NCBI GenBank assembly: GCA_029168955.1
Contig: JAPDOI010001319.1
Span: forward strand, 1-64,000
DNA length: 64,000 nucleotides
Reading direction: 5' to 3'
Source: Aplectana chamaeleonis
Lineage: Eukaryota; Nematoda; Chromadorea; Rhabditida; Cosmocercidae
Shown: positions 32,597 through 41,933 of the stretch, piece after piece
Layout of the letters: each line of letters begins with the position of its first letter
How positions within the stretch are numbered: position 1 is the stretch's first letter
Program-made: the position numbers and the translations under genes
Notes under the pieces: model-generated
What the model was told of the DNA's origin: nothing
The model's input: only the letters and a program-made list of their open reading frames with translations
Databases searched by the model: none

Positions 32597-33734
32597 GATA
32601 GCCTGCGACCACTGGCAGTGGCTAGTGGCAGGAACGAGGACGAGGGACGAGGAACGAGGAACAGGACACGAGGGACGCGTTACAAGAAAAACGCGAATTT
32701 TAGCTAAGCTTCCGCCGATCTAACTTTGTTAATTTTCAATCGATTTGGCTCAAATTTTGTCAGCGGGTGTCTTCTATACTCTCTCACTTATATCCAGAAG
32801 GAAATCTCTAGAAAATTTGTTTTACAGGTTTTATTAACTACTTTACCAAAATCTAAGTGATCACAAGTGCCAGGCAAAACCAAACCTCTCCAGCCGCTTC
32901 GCGGCTGGAGCGAATAGCATCTCACCTCCATAAGCACGAGCTCCCACATCGTGCCCTCTGCGGACCGGTTCGTGAATGGAAGCATGCGTACCAACGGAAA
33001 AATTTGTCACTTGGAAAAAATTATTCAGCGAACAAAACAAAATTAATTATGATGTTACACACATAATTTGAAGACCGTTCAAAAATTCAAGTACTCGCCC
33101 GTACATTCTAATAAATTTACATTCATTGAATTTCATCAAATACATTCAACATTTTTTAGCTCACGAGTGATTCGAAATGCAGGAATAAGCAATGAACTTT
33201 TTTTTTGATTTTTCCTCATTAAAAAAATAATTTAATTTGAAGTGTTCGATTTAATTTGAAGTGTTCCAAAAAATTTTATTCAATTTTTTGGAGAATTTGT
33301 ATCAGTTGCAAATATCTAAATGGAAAATATCTGTGTAGCGAAAATAGGGATAGGGAACTACTCACGTGGAGTAGCTGGGGTTGACAGAAATGTTCAAAAA
33401 ACATTTGTCGGAGAACTCATCACATATGATCTGAGGCGTATCGAGTCACACGTCGACGTGAGGATGGTGGTAATGGAGGCGTGATTGTCCTAGGGCCAGT
33501 CATTAACACCTATCTGGCACTCGTGGGTACATCTAACAATAAGGCATTAAATAATTATGTGCTGACTCGCCGAATGACAACGAGCTCGCACATATGGTCT
33601 GGCTAACGGGTCACAGCAACCACGGAGAACAGTTGGTAAACTTCACCGTAGTTCTAAATCACAAAGGAAAACAAATCAAAAGCATAGAAAAAAAAAGAAA
33701 ACGATCCAGAGGAAAGAGACGCCAACTGTGATTT
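32597..33734. other. Noncoding stretch at the satellite edge
   Basis: A purine-rich imperfect repeat of GGAACGAG-like units at about 32,629-32,685 follows the last satellite monomer directly. The rest is mostly AT-rich unique-looking sequence. The two short ORFs on opposite strands at 32,788-33,066 show no recognisable domain and overlap a hairpin, so I do not call them genes. Confidence 0.6.
32888..32910. repeat. Perfect 10-bp stem hairpin with 3-nt loop
   Basis: CTCCAGCCGC and GCGGCTGGAG form a perfect inverted repeat around TTC. It is GC-rich within AT-rich DNA. It is not followed by a T-run, and nothing in this eukaryotic context suggests a bacterial-type terminator. Its role is unknown. 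Confidence 0.8.
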
Positions 33735-33974
33735 TTGAGGATACAGCGGTCGACTGGCTCGCAATGGGCTCGCGACCCGCTATACCTACTCCACTCGCGC
33801 TCCCGACCCGCTATACCCATAGCGGGTGGCGTGCGGAGACGAGGGGTCAGTGGGTGGCGAGCACTTCAAAATGAGGGGTGGGCGGGTGGCGAGCAAGGCC
33901 CGAAATGCGCGCGGGTCGCGAGCACCGAGTTCCTGAGCATAACGGAGTGCCTCTTTTCCCTCCCCCCCAATAGA
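33735..33974. repeat. GC-rich patch with 13-bp inverted repeat
   Basis: A G/C-rich segment adjoins the point where CR1 homology stops. GCTCGCGACCCGC at 33,768-33,780 is exactly inverted as GCGGGTCGCGAGC at 33,911-33,923. Shorter copies of ACCCGCTATACC and its complement lie between. It may be a small foldback element or the far side of a rearrangement that cut the CR1 copy. The ORFs across it are low-complexity by-products. Confidence 0.5.
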
Positions 33975-34730
33975 TAAAGATTGACATGGTCCCAATTTGC
34001 CCTGCGGAAATCCAATTTTTCTGTTGTTTGGCTAACGTCGGCTTCAAACTCAATTTTGAAGGGTATGCTACAGTGATCACTCGTGGAAAAGTTCGGTTGA
34101 AGTTCCCATTCAGAGATCGAAGTGAGGTCATTACACAGGAGCAAGTCGAGCACGTACTTCCCGTGCGGGGGATTGGAATTCAAACAAGACAAACCAGAAT
34201 TGATGAGGAAATGTTCAAAGGAAGCAGTAAAACACATACCAATGTTCAAAGGAAGCAGTAAAACACATACCAGAGTCTTGAGGAGAAAATGGATAATTGA
34301 AATCACCAACAGCTACTGAAGGGCACTGCACAGTACACCAGTCTGCTATAGACTCAAGCATCTCGATGGAATCTTGGCTACTCGTTGCAGGCCTTCGGTA
34401 GGCTGCAATTAAACGAAAGCAGGAACCTAATTCCGAAACAACATCGAGAAACATAAGCTCGCAATGGAAATTGAACGATCTATGCCCAAAATCTACAATT
34501 TTAATACACTTCTTCACAATAACCGCTACTCCACCACCGGCAGTACCCGATACACGATCACATCTATAGACTACATAGGAATGGGATGGCGCTATTAGAG
34601 CATCCGGGTCGCCCTCAGTAAGCCATGTCTCGCATATAACGACAGCATCGGGAGGTGAGATTTCGAGTAAAGCGTGTAAAGAGTCAAGTTTATTTCTGAT
34701 CGAGCGAGCGTTGAAATAAATACAGTTCAA
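33975..34730 (-). pseudogene. CR1-type LINE ORF2 fragment: APE endonuclease domain
   Basis: On the minus strand this encodes the apurinic-endonuclease-like domain that nicks target DNA in CR1-clade LINEs. Visible in order are the N-terminal FNARSIRNKLDSL motif, the catalytic-glutamate motif ICETWL, a glycine-rich GGGVAVIV strand, the GDFN motif and, in another frame, the C-terminal SDH motif (about 34,040). The frame change lies at the 31-bp tandem duplication. Homology ends near 33,975 at the GC-rich patch, and no reverse transcriptase follows, so this is a truncated relic. ORF2 begins at the end of ORF1 with a few bases of overlap. The clade is assigned from the motifs only. Confidence 0.8.
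34211..34272. repeat. 31-bp perfect tandem duplication breaking the CR1 endonuclease
   Basis: The segment beginning ATGTTCAAAGGAAGCAGTAA at 34,211-34,241 is repeated without change at 34,242-34,272. Because 31 is not a multiple of three, the second copy shifts the endonuclease frame. This explains why the GDFN and SDH motifs lie in different frames. Confidence 0.95.
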
Positions 34731-35182
34731 GGACTTATTAGCTTTTGAGGGCGGTCGGGACTCCCCGTCATTTCACATGCCAAGCGAAGGAGAGTACCGC
34801 GCGGGGGGTGAGCCGCCCTAGGAGGCGGAGAACACTGCGATGAAGCAGCGTTGACCTCCACCGACGGCTCAGGCTCCCCCTTTTTTGGGATGGCACTCTT
34901 GCTCATCACTTGGCCACGATAAATGACGGCGGTGTCGTCGACTTTGCGAGCGTCTCGTAATTTGGCGCGTAGTTCAGAAGAGTAAGAGGGCCTAACATAA
35001 ACACGGCTGTAAGCTCCGTCCTTGGACTTCAGATTGTGGCTGGTGCGGAGTAATTGGATGGCATCGTGATGATTACTAAATGCCACTTTGATCGGCCGGC
35101 GCTTGCTCTCATCGTACACTCCCATGCGGTAGACATGGGTAGGTACATACTGACACTGATTCGCATTTCTGGAATCCGACAT
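34727..35182 (-). pseudogene. CR1-type LINE ORF1 protein, probably partial
   Basis: This 151-codon minus-strand ORF lies directly upstream of the CR1 endonuclease ORF and ends inside its first codons, the usual ORF1/ORF2 order of CR1 LINEs. The segment around residues 28-75 (KVAFSNHHDAIQLLRTSHNL, then RVYVRPSYS) resembles the nucleic-acid-binding, RRM-like region of nematode CR1 ORF1 proteins. The C-terminal part is proline-rich and low-complexity. Known ORF1 proteins are longer, so the N-terminus is probably missing. The start is simply the first ATG. ORF1 proteins bind element RNA; here that is inferred from position. Confidence 0.6.
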
Positions 35183-36427
35183 TATGACCCCAACCGAACG
35201 CTGCGCAAGATCCGGCGCAGCTTTGCGACCTCGTGTCGGTCGCGCGACTTTATGGTAGGGTTACTGAACTAGTTCCGACACTGATCGACTCCAACTGAGA
35301 TTTTTACAGAGGGCACTATCAGAGGTGATACGAGGACTACGTTAAGCATTAGCGATCTGGGGTACTTATTGCTTTTACACCACAAAAATCTAATGTTAGT
35401 ACTAAGTACTTAATGCTTCGAGATATGGGATTTCTATAAAGTGGTGCTGGAACACCTCAGTGGGTGAAATTTTCATTTGGGTGCTAATTTCTTCCGACTT
35501 TTCCCCCATTATGGAAACAAGCTCCAAATCACGCGCGCCCTCTGCTCGCGACGATGAGCAAAGAACAATTAGTGCAAAGTCGGTGCAGTTCTCCGTGTTG
35601 TCACCATGGTCTTAATTTTATATAACTTCGTATAGCGCAGAACGGCAATTTTTTTTTGAAGAAAACGAAGAGCTCAAGGTTTCTTCGTTTTCTCCGTTCG
35701 TTTCCGTGTCCGCGTGTAGTTCACGAAACTGAGGTTTTGCCAAAGTTTATCGAGGTAAAATTTCTATTACGCGCATCCCTGAACCGGACCATTCAATGCG
35801 GATAGCGCGCTCCAGCGCCAAGTAGAAGCGCGGCAATTTGAACAATAATTTCCTCAAATTCGCTGTATATATGGCAATCTTGGTAACCTCCCTTGAAAAT
35901 TTACTTTTTTTTTTCGAGAAGTTGAAATGTTCATCTACTTCTTCGTGTTTTTATCATGGGCATTATATTTTATTCGAATTTGATGTCTTTTCTGTTCAGA
36001 TGTCCTTAATAGAATTTTCATCATTAAATTCAACCGGGAAGCCGTATGCTCTGCAAGAGTTCAACGGTCGAATTATAACTGGAAGTTACGAAGAATTTCG
36101 CAAGTTGGCGAAGTGTGATTCGGTGAGGTTCCGCTTCAGTTTTCAGCGTCAGTAAGTACTCACTCAAGAATTACCCAAAGAAATTGATAGAATCATCCAT
36201 GAAAATGAAAATTTCTTTGATCATCAGGTATGTGATAACGTTATCACTTCTTATTTCCTAGAAATTTCATGGAACTAGATCGATTTCTGAAAACGGTATG
36301 ATTCATTCCTCATTTGAATTCTGAGTGCCCCCCCTCGACTAGTTTTGCACGGTTCGCTGACCATTAACTCTGAAACGTGTCTTCGGGAAAGAGGCACAAG
36401 AATTTTCTTCAGCATTTCAAGACTAAA
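35183..36427. other. Unassigned stretch, one possible exon
   Basis: AT-rich sequence with no recognisable repeat family. Only the possible exon at 36,000-36,151 stands out. I see no RNA gene or transposon motif. Confidence 0.4.
36000..36151 (+). pseudogene. Possible orphan exon (TTTTCTGTTCAG/ATG start)
   Basis: A good nematode-type 3' splice site, TTTTCTGTTCAG, directly precedes an ATG. An open frame of about 50 codons then runs to a donor-like GTAAGTAC at 36,152, where an in-frame TAA also overlaps. Joining to either nearby acceptor (36,236 or 36,261) gives an early stop, so no gene model closes. The encoded segment has no motif I recognise. It could be a decayed host exon or chance. Confidence 0.2.
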
Positions 36428-36575
36428 GCCTCTTTCACACTTGACCGACCGACGTCGGACGACTCGTTATCGAATGTGTAATATCTATCTACCCTACCCT
36501 ACCCATCTTATCTATCTAAACCTATCAAATTTGATAACGAGTCGTCCGACGTCGGCCGGCAAACTATGAATGAGG
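36428..36575. mobile_element. 148-bp foldback (MITE-like) element
   Basis: A 23-bp perfect inverted pair, 36,449-36,471 and 36,533-36,555 (left arm begins CCGACGTCGGACGACTCG), is extended outward by imperfect arms beginning GCCTCTTTCACACTT on the left and matching the complement on the right. The 61-bp spacer is rich in TATCTATC and ACCCTACCC. No ORF is present. Terminal inverted arms without coding capacity fit a nonautonomous DNA element; the TSD is not clear. Confidence 0.65.
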
Positions 36576-36718
36576 CATAAGGCCCGCGACAGCTCAGGCA
36601 GGAAATGGTCACTCGAGCGGTCACTTTTTAGGTGCAATTCAGTGCAAATCATAGTGACCGGGTGTGTCCCCGACAATTTCTGGTGGCGGAGCTCGGTTTT
36701 CACCACCCTGTCAGCCTA

Positions 36719-36850
36719 AGGGGTTGAGCAGTGTGCCAACAGGGCGCGGCCTGATGATGGAGATCCGTATTGATAGATCGCCGCGATCTATCAATACAGC
36801 TCTCCATCACCAGTCCGCGCCGCGCCCTGTTGGCACTCTGCTCAACCCCT
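36719..36850. repeat. 132-bp near-perfect palindrome
   Basis: The outer 32 bp (starting AGGGGTTGAGCAG) match the inverted right end with one mismatch, and the inner TGATAGATCG/CGATCTATCA arms meet around CCG at 36,781-36,783. A transcript would fold into a hairpin of about 60 bp with a few bulges. It may be a foldback MITE or a hairpin small-RNA source; nothing here decides which. Confidence 0.85.
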
Positions 36851-38318
36851 AATCGAGATCGAAACGCAGTTCCTTATGACCCGGGCAACCTCTAGCCATG
36901 GCACATTGAATCTTTAATCAAACCCGCGCCGTATACGGCACACAATCTTGCATAAAGTATCTGCGCCTCCGGCTGGAGTGATAAAGTGGACTTGCACTCG
37001 CTCAAGTTCTTGCACCATGAAAGCGAGGGGTTCCTGTGCCAATCGATAGGGCATGGAAGGAACACACGCTGGATGTCTACCCATAGCTCAATTTTTGTGC
37101 CCACGCTCTTGCCGGGTGATGGACCCGAATTAGACTCTAGGTAATCGATAGAGCGCCTCCAAGTGGAGAAGGGGGCAGAACCAGGCGCGTTGACACGTCA
37201 TCACTGGTCTGAGCACCCTCGCCCCTCGGCGTCACTGCCCCCGCTTCTATGCTATTGGTGAGTGACTATGACGTTGCCCAGTTGGGTTCCCATTTTTGCC
37301 TGAGAGAGCTGGCCGAACCACTGAGTCCCACGTACAAGGAATGGGGAAAACGGGGTAGACAAAATGTACCTGTTAAGTCCGTCTGTGTCCAACTGTAGCC
37401 CACCCGGGGTGCGTTCCAAGAATGTTCCCACGCCGCCATGGGAGGACAAATAGTATTCCCATGAGGATATTTGCTTCTCTTGACTACGAATTAGAGTTGC
37501 AAGTTGCTTCCATACCGCCATCCATCGAAACCCTTCGCCATGGGAATGTTCTTGCAGCGCACCCCGGTCGATATTGGGCTTCTGCACGCAAACTTCCATG
37601 AGTCCTTTAGCGATGCGTTTTGGTTGGCTATCGACCGGGTGGGAGGAGGCCGGAGTCAGACGGACCCAGATGTTTTTTTTTTCGGTCAACCATGGCAGGG
37701 GCTCTAAAGGAACACCAGATTTTTAAGATTGTTGAAACTCGGCGGTGAGTGGAATACGAGCTCGGGTCCTTGGGTACCCTCTTTCCTACTTGTTCGCCTG
37801 ACTCGAGCGTTGTAGTATAAATTGTGGATCATTGGGTGGGGATTATTTGGGTGACGTGTTCTAATAAGATCCATATATTCTCTATTTCGGAGTGAAATTT
37901 ACTGCCGTTGATCGGGTGCGTGTGCGCCCGTAAGCAGCGTCTACTTTCTTACTCCTCCCTCACACTTTCTCGCCGTCTCTCCCCTCGCTACGCACAATCA
38001 CGAAGGAACAAACTAATTTTGCCTCCAAAATAGAAGATAGGCGTATTCCTCGGTCTATTGCAAACCCTCGCCAACTTGGGCGCATTTTGCACAATCGTTT
38101 GCTGCTAATGGTTAAGCGGGGTCGCGAAAGGGTACAACGGAGATGGGTGGGGTCGCAAAAATTTTGGCCCAGAGAAGAAAAATTTGCAGATGGGACTGTA
38201 TAAAAACCTTTCTCTAAGCTTTCACCTGTAAGGGGAAGTTCGTTTCAGTTTCAGACATTTGTCGAAGATGTTGGTCACCAGGGGCGGGGGGGGGGGGGTT
38301 GCAGCATCATCGAGGTCG
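36851..38318. other. Stretch with no recognised gene, one doubtful ORF
   Basis: Moderately GC-rich to 37,800, then mixed. It contains the doubtful minus-strand ORF at 37,252-37,689 and a G-run (GGGG C G13) at 38,281-38,298. I recognise no transposon, RNA or splice structure. Confidence 0.4.
37252..37689 (-). CDS. Doubtful 145-codon ORF, unknown
   Basis: The longest ORF in this stretch that is not an obvious by-product of a repeat. It encodes a hydrophilic protein with tryptophan-containing segments (FRWMAVWKQL, GTQWFGQL), no signal peptide, no membrane segment and no domain I know. Its start abuts a T9 run at 37,671, so the frame may extend past an indel. It could be part of an unrecognised repeat family. 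I assign no function. Confidence 0.2.
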   Translation of the reverse strand: MTEKKNIWVRLTPASSHPVDSQPKRIAKGLMEVCVQKPNIDRGALQEHSHGEGFRWMAVWKQLATLIRSQEKQISSWEYYLSSHGGVGTFLERTPGGLQLDTDGLNRYILSTPFSPFLVRGTQWFGQLSQAKMGTQLGNVIVTHQ

Positions 38319-38326
38319 GTCACAAC
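38319..38326. repeat. Left 8-bp TSD of hAT-like element (GTCACAAC)
   Basis: GTCACAAC directly precedes the left terminal inverted repeat and is found again at 57,426-57,433 directly after the right one. Eight-base TSDs are characteristic of the hAT superfamily. Confidence 0.85.
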
Positions 38327-38342
38327 AAGGGGTGTGCGGCAA
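38327..38342 (+). repeat. Left terminal inverted repeat of hAT-like element
   Basis: AAGGGGTGTGCGGCAA. The first base is A where the right end implies C. GGCAAACGGCAA-type subterminal copies follow to about 38,413. Confidence 0.85.
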
Positions 38343-39923
38343 ATGAATTGAAAATTCCGGCAAACGGCAACGGCAAACCCCAAAAATGGCCGGCAAACGG
38401 CAAAATCTGTTTTGTGATATAATACACCAACATTTGTTTAGATATGTGGTATTCCATACAATATCTGCCAGTTACTATGCGCCTGGCGTTTCACTAGCCT
38501 TTACAGGAAGAAAAATCCCATATATCGAAGCTACTTGAAAGCCTCAGGTGATCAGAGAACGTCAGTAGCGCTGTTCTGTATGTGACGAGTATAGGAGTCG
38601 CTATCAAGTTCAGAAAGGCCGTTAGCCTATCCCACGTCGGACATAATTCTGTTGATTCTCCTCCCCCTTATCAAAGTTTTCGTACAAATCAGTGCTAAAG
38701 ATCCAAGGGTTGGGCGTCTTTGAGCAGGGCAAAGTGTGATTGACCCGCAAAGGATTTACTCAGAAAGGGGCGTGCGGTCAGCGCGACCCAGCCTAATCCG
38801 ATACGGGGACGGGCAGCTAACTCAAGATTTTTATTTCGCTCACTTCAAACTACGATTGAATGGTTTCCCTTGTGAGGCTACAGGAGTGGAGAGAGACTAG
38901 TCTAGCTGAAGGCAGTGCTCACGATAAGAGCAGCCTTTGAATTTTCACCGGAAATCAAGAGCCCCGAGGGGCACGTTGATGGAACACATAGAAAGAGAGG
39001 CATCTAGTGACAGTTTGGTAGGTACGACGCGCGCCTGGAGCGCCGCGTGCAGTGCGTTTCGTCAGCCGGACTGCTCTTGGGCGCTTCCCTTTCTGCGTAT
39101 TCGGTCTACTAGCCGGCACGAGGCCCATTGCAACAACTATATGGGCTAAAAGCGAGGAGTAAATCGCTCTACACGGTCCCAAACTTGAATGTGGTGCGCT
39201 CGCCCCACCCACTTCCCCTGTGGCTACCGAGGGAGGGGGGGGGGAGGATGCGGCACATCATGTTCAAGTTTCGGGTCCGTATATGTTCAATTGCTCGTTT
39301 TAGGACGGTTTTCGACATTGTTGTTGCAATGGACTTCGGGTCTTTCGAATTCTGATGAAAAATTGAATCCGGCTCCAATCGTCGCCTTTAAAGATTTTTT
39401 TCATCTTTGCACCATTTCTTAACAAACTCAGCTCTGCCACGGAATAGACCCTTCGGTTCAGCTAATGATCTCGAAATCGAAAATATTATCGAACACTGCC
39501 TCTAATCTAATGACCGCTGTGAACATTGTTCAATTTTGAAAAAGCCGGACAAAGTGCAGAATTTATCAACTTCCTGTCCCAATTGTCACCATTAACCCAC
39601 CAACCGACGATAAGCGGACTGATCTACACGAGTTCTCGGCTTATTCATATGTCTGAGAGGGCTGCTTTTACGTTTTCCTATGTTTCGAAACCTTGGAGCT
39701 TAGAGGAATCGGTATGCTTCTAGAAAAAGGTTTTTCTTTGTAATTTTGGCATTTCTAAGGGGCCAAGAATTTGATGATCGAGAAGAGACATTAGGAGACT
39801 CCCTTCACCGCAGAAGTTGAACTAACTCCTCTGATTACCCAGTCAAGATTTTTTCATCAGTTTATATTTATTCATTGTGACGTCGGCGAGAACTGAAGAA
39901 AGTGAAAGAGAGTTGTTTCTTTC
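38343..39923. other. hAT-like element interior, left part; no intact gene
   Basis: This part contains subterminal GGCAAACGGCAA repeats, an imperfect inverted repeat at 39,123-39,333 and only short ORFs. The ORF at 39,526-39,723 ends in a stretch with tryptophan and aromatic residues that could be transposase debris, but I see no catalytic motif. The element seems nonautonomous or decayed. Confidence 0.45.
39123..39333. repeat. Imperfect inverted repeat, about 80-bp arms
   Basis: The arm starting GCCCATTGCAACAAC near 39,123 pairs imperfectly with the segment ending GTTGTTGCAATGGAC near 39,333. The CCCAAACTTGAA/TTCAAGTTTCGGG segments also pair. The loop is about 50 bp and includes a G10 run at 39,235-39,244. 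It lies inside the hAT-like element. Confidence 0.6.
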
Positions 39924-39939
39924 AATAATAGTACATATT
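39924..39939. repeat. Left TSD of plus-strand LINE (AATAATAGTACATATT)
   Basis: The same 16 bases occur at 56,484-56,499 just after the LINE 3' tail. The first two A residues may belong to the tail, so the TSD is 14-16 bp. This length is typical of target-primed reverse transcription. Confidence 0.9.
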
Positions 39940-39948
39940 GCTGCCGAG

Positions 39949-40289
39949 ATGTCGTACGTTCACGCCGTGGCAGTGTGGAGGAAAGAAGATCATCTCCGTG
40001 CAAACCGACGTCATCCCCTCCACGAAGAGGGTTTTTGTCATGGGAGAGGTGCTGGCCGGCCGCAGCTCTCCTTCGGATTCTCCTGCAAAGGGCCGGCGTG
40101 GAGAGGAATCCTGGACCCGCTCAGAAGTACCTATGCGCCGCGTGCGGCAAGGATGTTACCAGGAGACATACCAGCGTCCAGTGCTTTGGATGCCAAAGGT
40201 GGGTGCATCTCTCCTGTTCGGGTCTCTGCTCTGTGAGGCATCATAACTCTTCTTTCGATGTGTTTGTGCTCCTCACCTACCAACTCTGA
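39949..40289 (+). pseudogene. LINE N-terminal part: 2A-like motif and PHD-like zinc finger
   Basis: In the frame through 39,975 the protein has a leucine-rich stretch ending GVERNPGP (NPGP at 40,107-40,118). This resembles the 2A ribosome-skipping motif, although the usual aspartate before VE is glycine. Directly after it comes a zinc-finger pattern CAAC-CFGC-H-C (about 40,134-40,215) of PHD type, known from N-termini of some metazoan LINE proteins. The last cysteine pair falls in the next frame, so a one-base shift separates it from the endonuclease near 40,250. The true start codon is uncertain; ATGs exist at 39,949 in another frame. Confidence 0.7.
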
Positions 40290-40934
40290 TTCCTCAAACT
40301 CCAATCGCCCCCTTTCCATTGTACATATAAATCTCAACGGCCTTCGTGGCAAGCTTTCTGAGCTATCTCTCTTTGCACGTACTTACCATCCAGACGTGAT
40401 CATGGTTCAGGAAACCAAGCTCTCTCCATCCCCTACAAATCCTCATCCCAATATCCCGGGCTATACTTCTTACCATGCTCCAAGGTCAAATCTTGGCGGA
40501 GGAGTTTCCACTTTTGTATTATCTACTCTTCCCTCACACCTCATACCTAACACTCCCACGGACGGTACTCTCGAGTACCTCCCGGTCCATCTCCCCCTTA
40601 AAACTCCCCTTTCTCTCTTCAACATCTATATTCCCCCTACCACATCATGCCCTCCATCCTATGATCCTATTCTACTCCTCAGGCAGCTTTACGACTGCTC
40701 CCTCTCATCTTCGTCTATATTTGCGGGCGATTTTAATGCTCATACATTTTGCTCGTCTCTTGGCTCTGATGCTAGAGGAAGTGACGTCGAGGAATGGGCG
40801 GAGGAGTGCGACCTGGTCATACTAAACGATGATCAGCCCACTCGCCTCCCTGCCAACGGCCGATCTTCTAGCCCAGACATAACTCTTGTCTCTTCCACCT
40901 TTCAAACACCTGCTCATGGTCTACCTCGACTACA
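40258..40934 (+). pseudogene. LINE APE endonuclease domain
   Basis: Encodes the endonuclease that opens the target DNA. Motifs in order are IVHINLNGLRGK at the N-terminus, MVQETKL with the catalytic glutamate, GGGVSTFV, FAGDFNAH (catalytic aspartate and asparagine) and SSPDITLVS. The final SDH motif follows in another frame at about 40,938-40,950 (LSSDHIPIFV), so a single-base shift lies near 40,920-40,935. The domain is otherwise complete. The upstream boundary is the frame change after the zinc finger, not a real start codon. Confidence 0.85.
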
Positions 40935-41519
40935 TTGTCTAGTGATCATATTCCTATCTTTGTGCACATCGATCTCTCAAATTCTCTTGCTCCTTATTCT
41001 GGTGTTCGACAACGTTCTTATCTCAATTTAGGCCAAGCAGACTGGTGCCTGTTCAGCGAGGTTGCGCTCCGCCTAGCGGCTGACTATCCGTGGAACGGCA
41101 ATGTGCATCAAAAAGAGCACCACCTGTCTGATGTAATCCGCCGGGCCATGAAGGCGGCTATTCCTGTTGGCCGCTTTAAGACGTTCTATCCAAACGTCAC
41201 CAGAGAAATTCTCCAAAAGATTAGGACTAGAGATGCCAGGAGAGCAGCCGACCATCTAGACCCTGTCGTTGCTCAACTCGATGACGAGATCAGAAAAGAT
41301 CTGGACAGGCACAAGAAAGAAGAATGGGAAAAGTTCACGGGACAGTTGGATTTCAAGGCGGACAGTGCAACTACGTGAAGGTACTACGGAAGCTATCTGG
41401 AAAGAGCTCGCCAGCTACCGTATCCACCATTGAATTTGATAATAACGTTTTCAAGACGGGTAAGGAAGCCGCCTACTCTCTTGGAAAAAGCTTCTTTGTC
41501 ACAAGTACACGGCGTGGTC
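40935..41519 (+). pseudogene. LINE endonuclease end and connector, cut by insertion
   Basis: Starts with the SDH motif of the endonuclease, then a charged helical connector (WNGNVHQKEHHLSD, later LDRHKKEEWEKF) also found in the minus-strand copy. The frame breaks near 41,370 and continues in another frame to TSTRRG at 41,519. There the minus-strand LINE is inserted. The coding sequence resumes at 54,605 in the matching position of the protein. Confidence 0.8.
41511..41519. repeat. Left TSD of minus-strand LINE (GGCGTGGTC)
   Basis: GGCGTGGTC recurs at 54,596-54,604. Removing one copy plus the insert makes the plus-strand LINE codons run on in frame (RRG then PQNRV), which confirms the junction independently. 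Confidence 0.92.
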
Positions 41520-41553
41520 TTCTTCTTCTTTGCAGCCACAGAGAGGGGTTCTG

Positions 41554-41931
41554 TCATAGGTTCAGAAACTCGGCCACTAGCACTGGGTTCGTCCACAGAT
41601 CCATTGTCGTCAATGTAGTCGGTCTTTTCGGGCAATTGAACAGGTGCGCAGTAGTATGCCCTTGACTACCGCAATCAGGACACTCGTCAGGTTTGCTGTT
41701 GTCAATCCTATGCAAGTATGACATAAGCATGGGGGAGTGTCCACAGCGTAACGATGCAAGGGTGCACCTGGCACGCCTGCCAAGTTCCATCTCTGTCTCG
41801 GAGACCTTCGGAGGTGCGACTCCCAGGATGGGGTTTATGGCAACTCTGCTCAAGTGTTCCTTCACGAATCGGGTATGCTCCGCGCGCAAGAGACGGAGGC
41901 GTTCTTGTTGTGCTTCGGTCCATCTCTGCAC
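41554..41931 (-). pseudogene. Minus LINE C-terminal domain with zinc-binding motif
   Basis: The last coding part of the minus-strand LINE. It contains EAQQERLRLLRAEHTRFV, then RARCTLASLRCGHSPML and a CPDCG-x6-AHLFNCP cysteine/histidine motif near the end, and stops with EFLNL. This tail is found in I-group LINE proteins and probably binds nucleic acid. It is one frame away from the preceding segment; the shift lies near 41,930-42,000. Confidence 0.8.
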
Positions 41932-41933
41932 AT

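Noticed and set aside
32888..32910. Intrinsic terminator
   Set aside because: No T-run follows the hairpin and the genome is eukaryotic.
33735..33977. 80-codon ORF in the GC-rich patch
   Set aside because: Low-complexity, overlapped by ORFs in other frames, no motif.
39938..40246. Alternative ORFs at the plus-LINE start
   Set aside because: They overlap the frame that carries NPGP and the zinc finger and show no motif.
40250..40935. Programmed frameshifting in the plus-strand LINE
   Set aside because: Frame changes occur at several unrelated places without a slippery site at each, and the sister copy breaks elsewhere; simple indels explain them.
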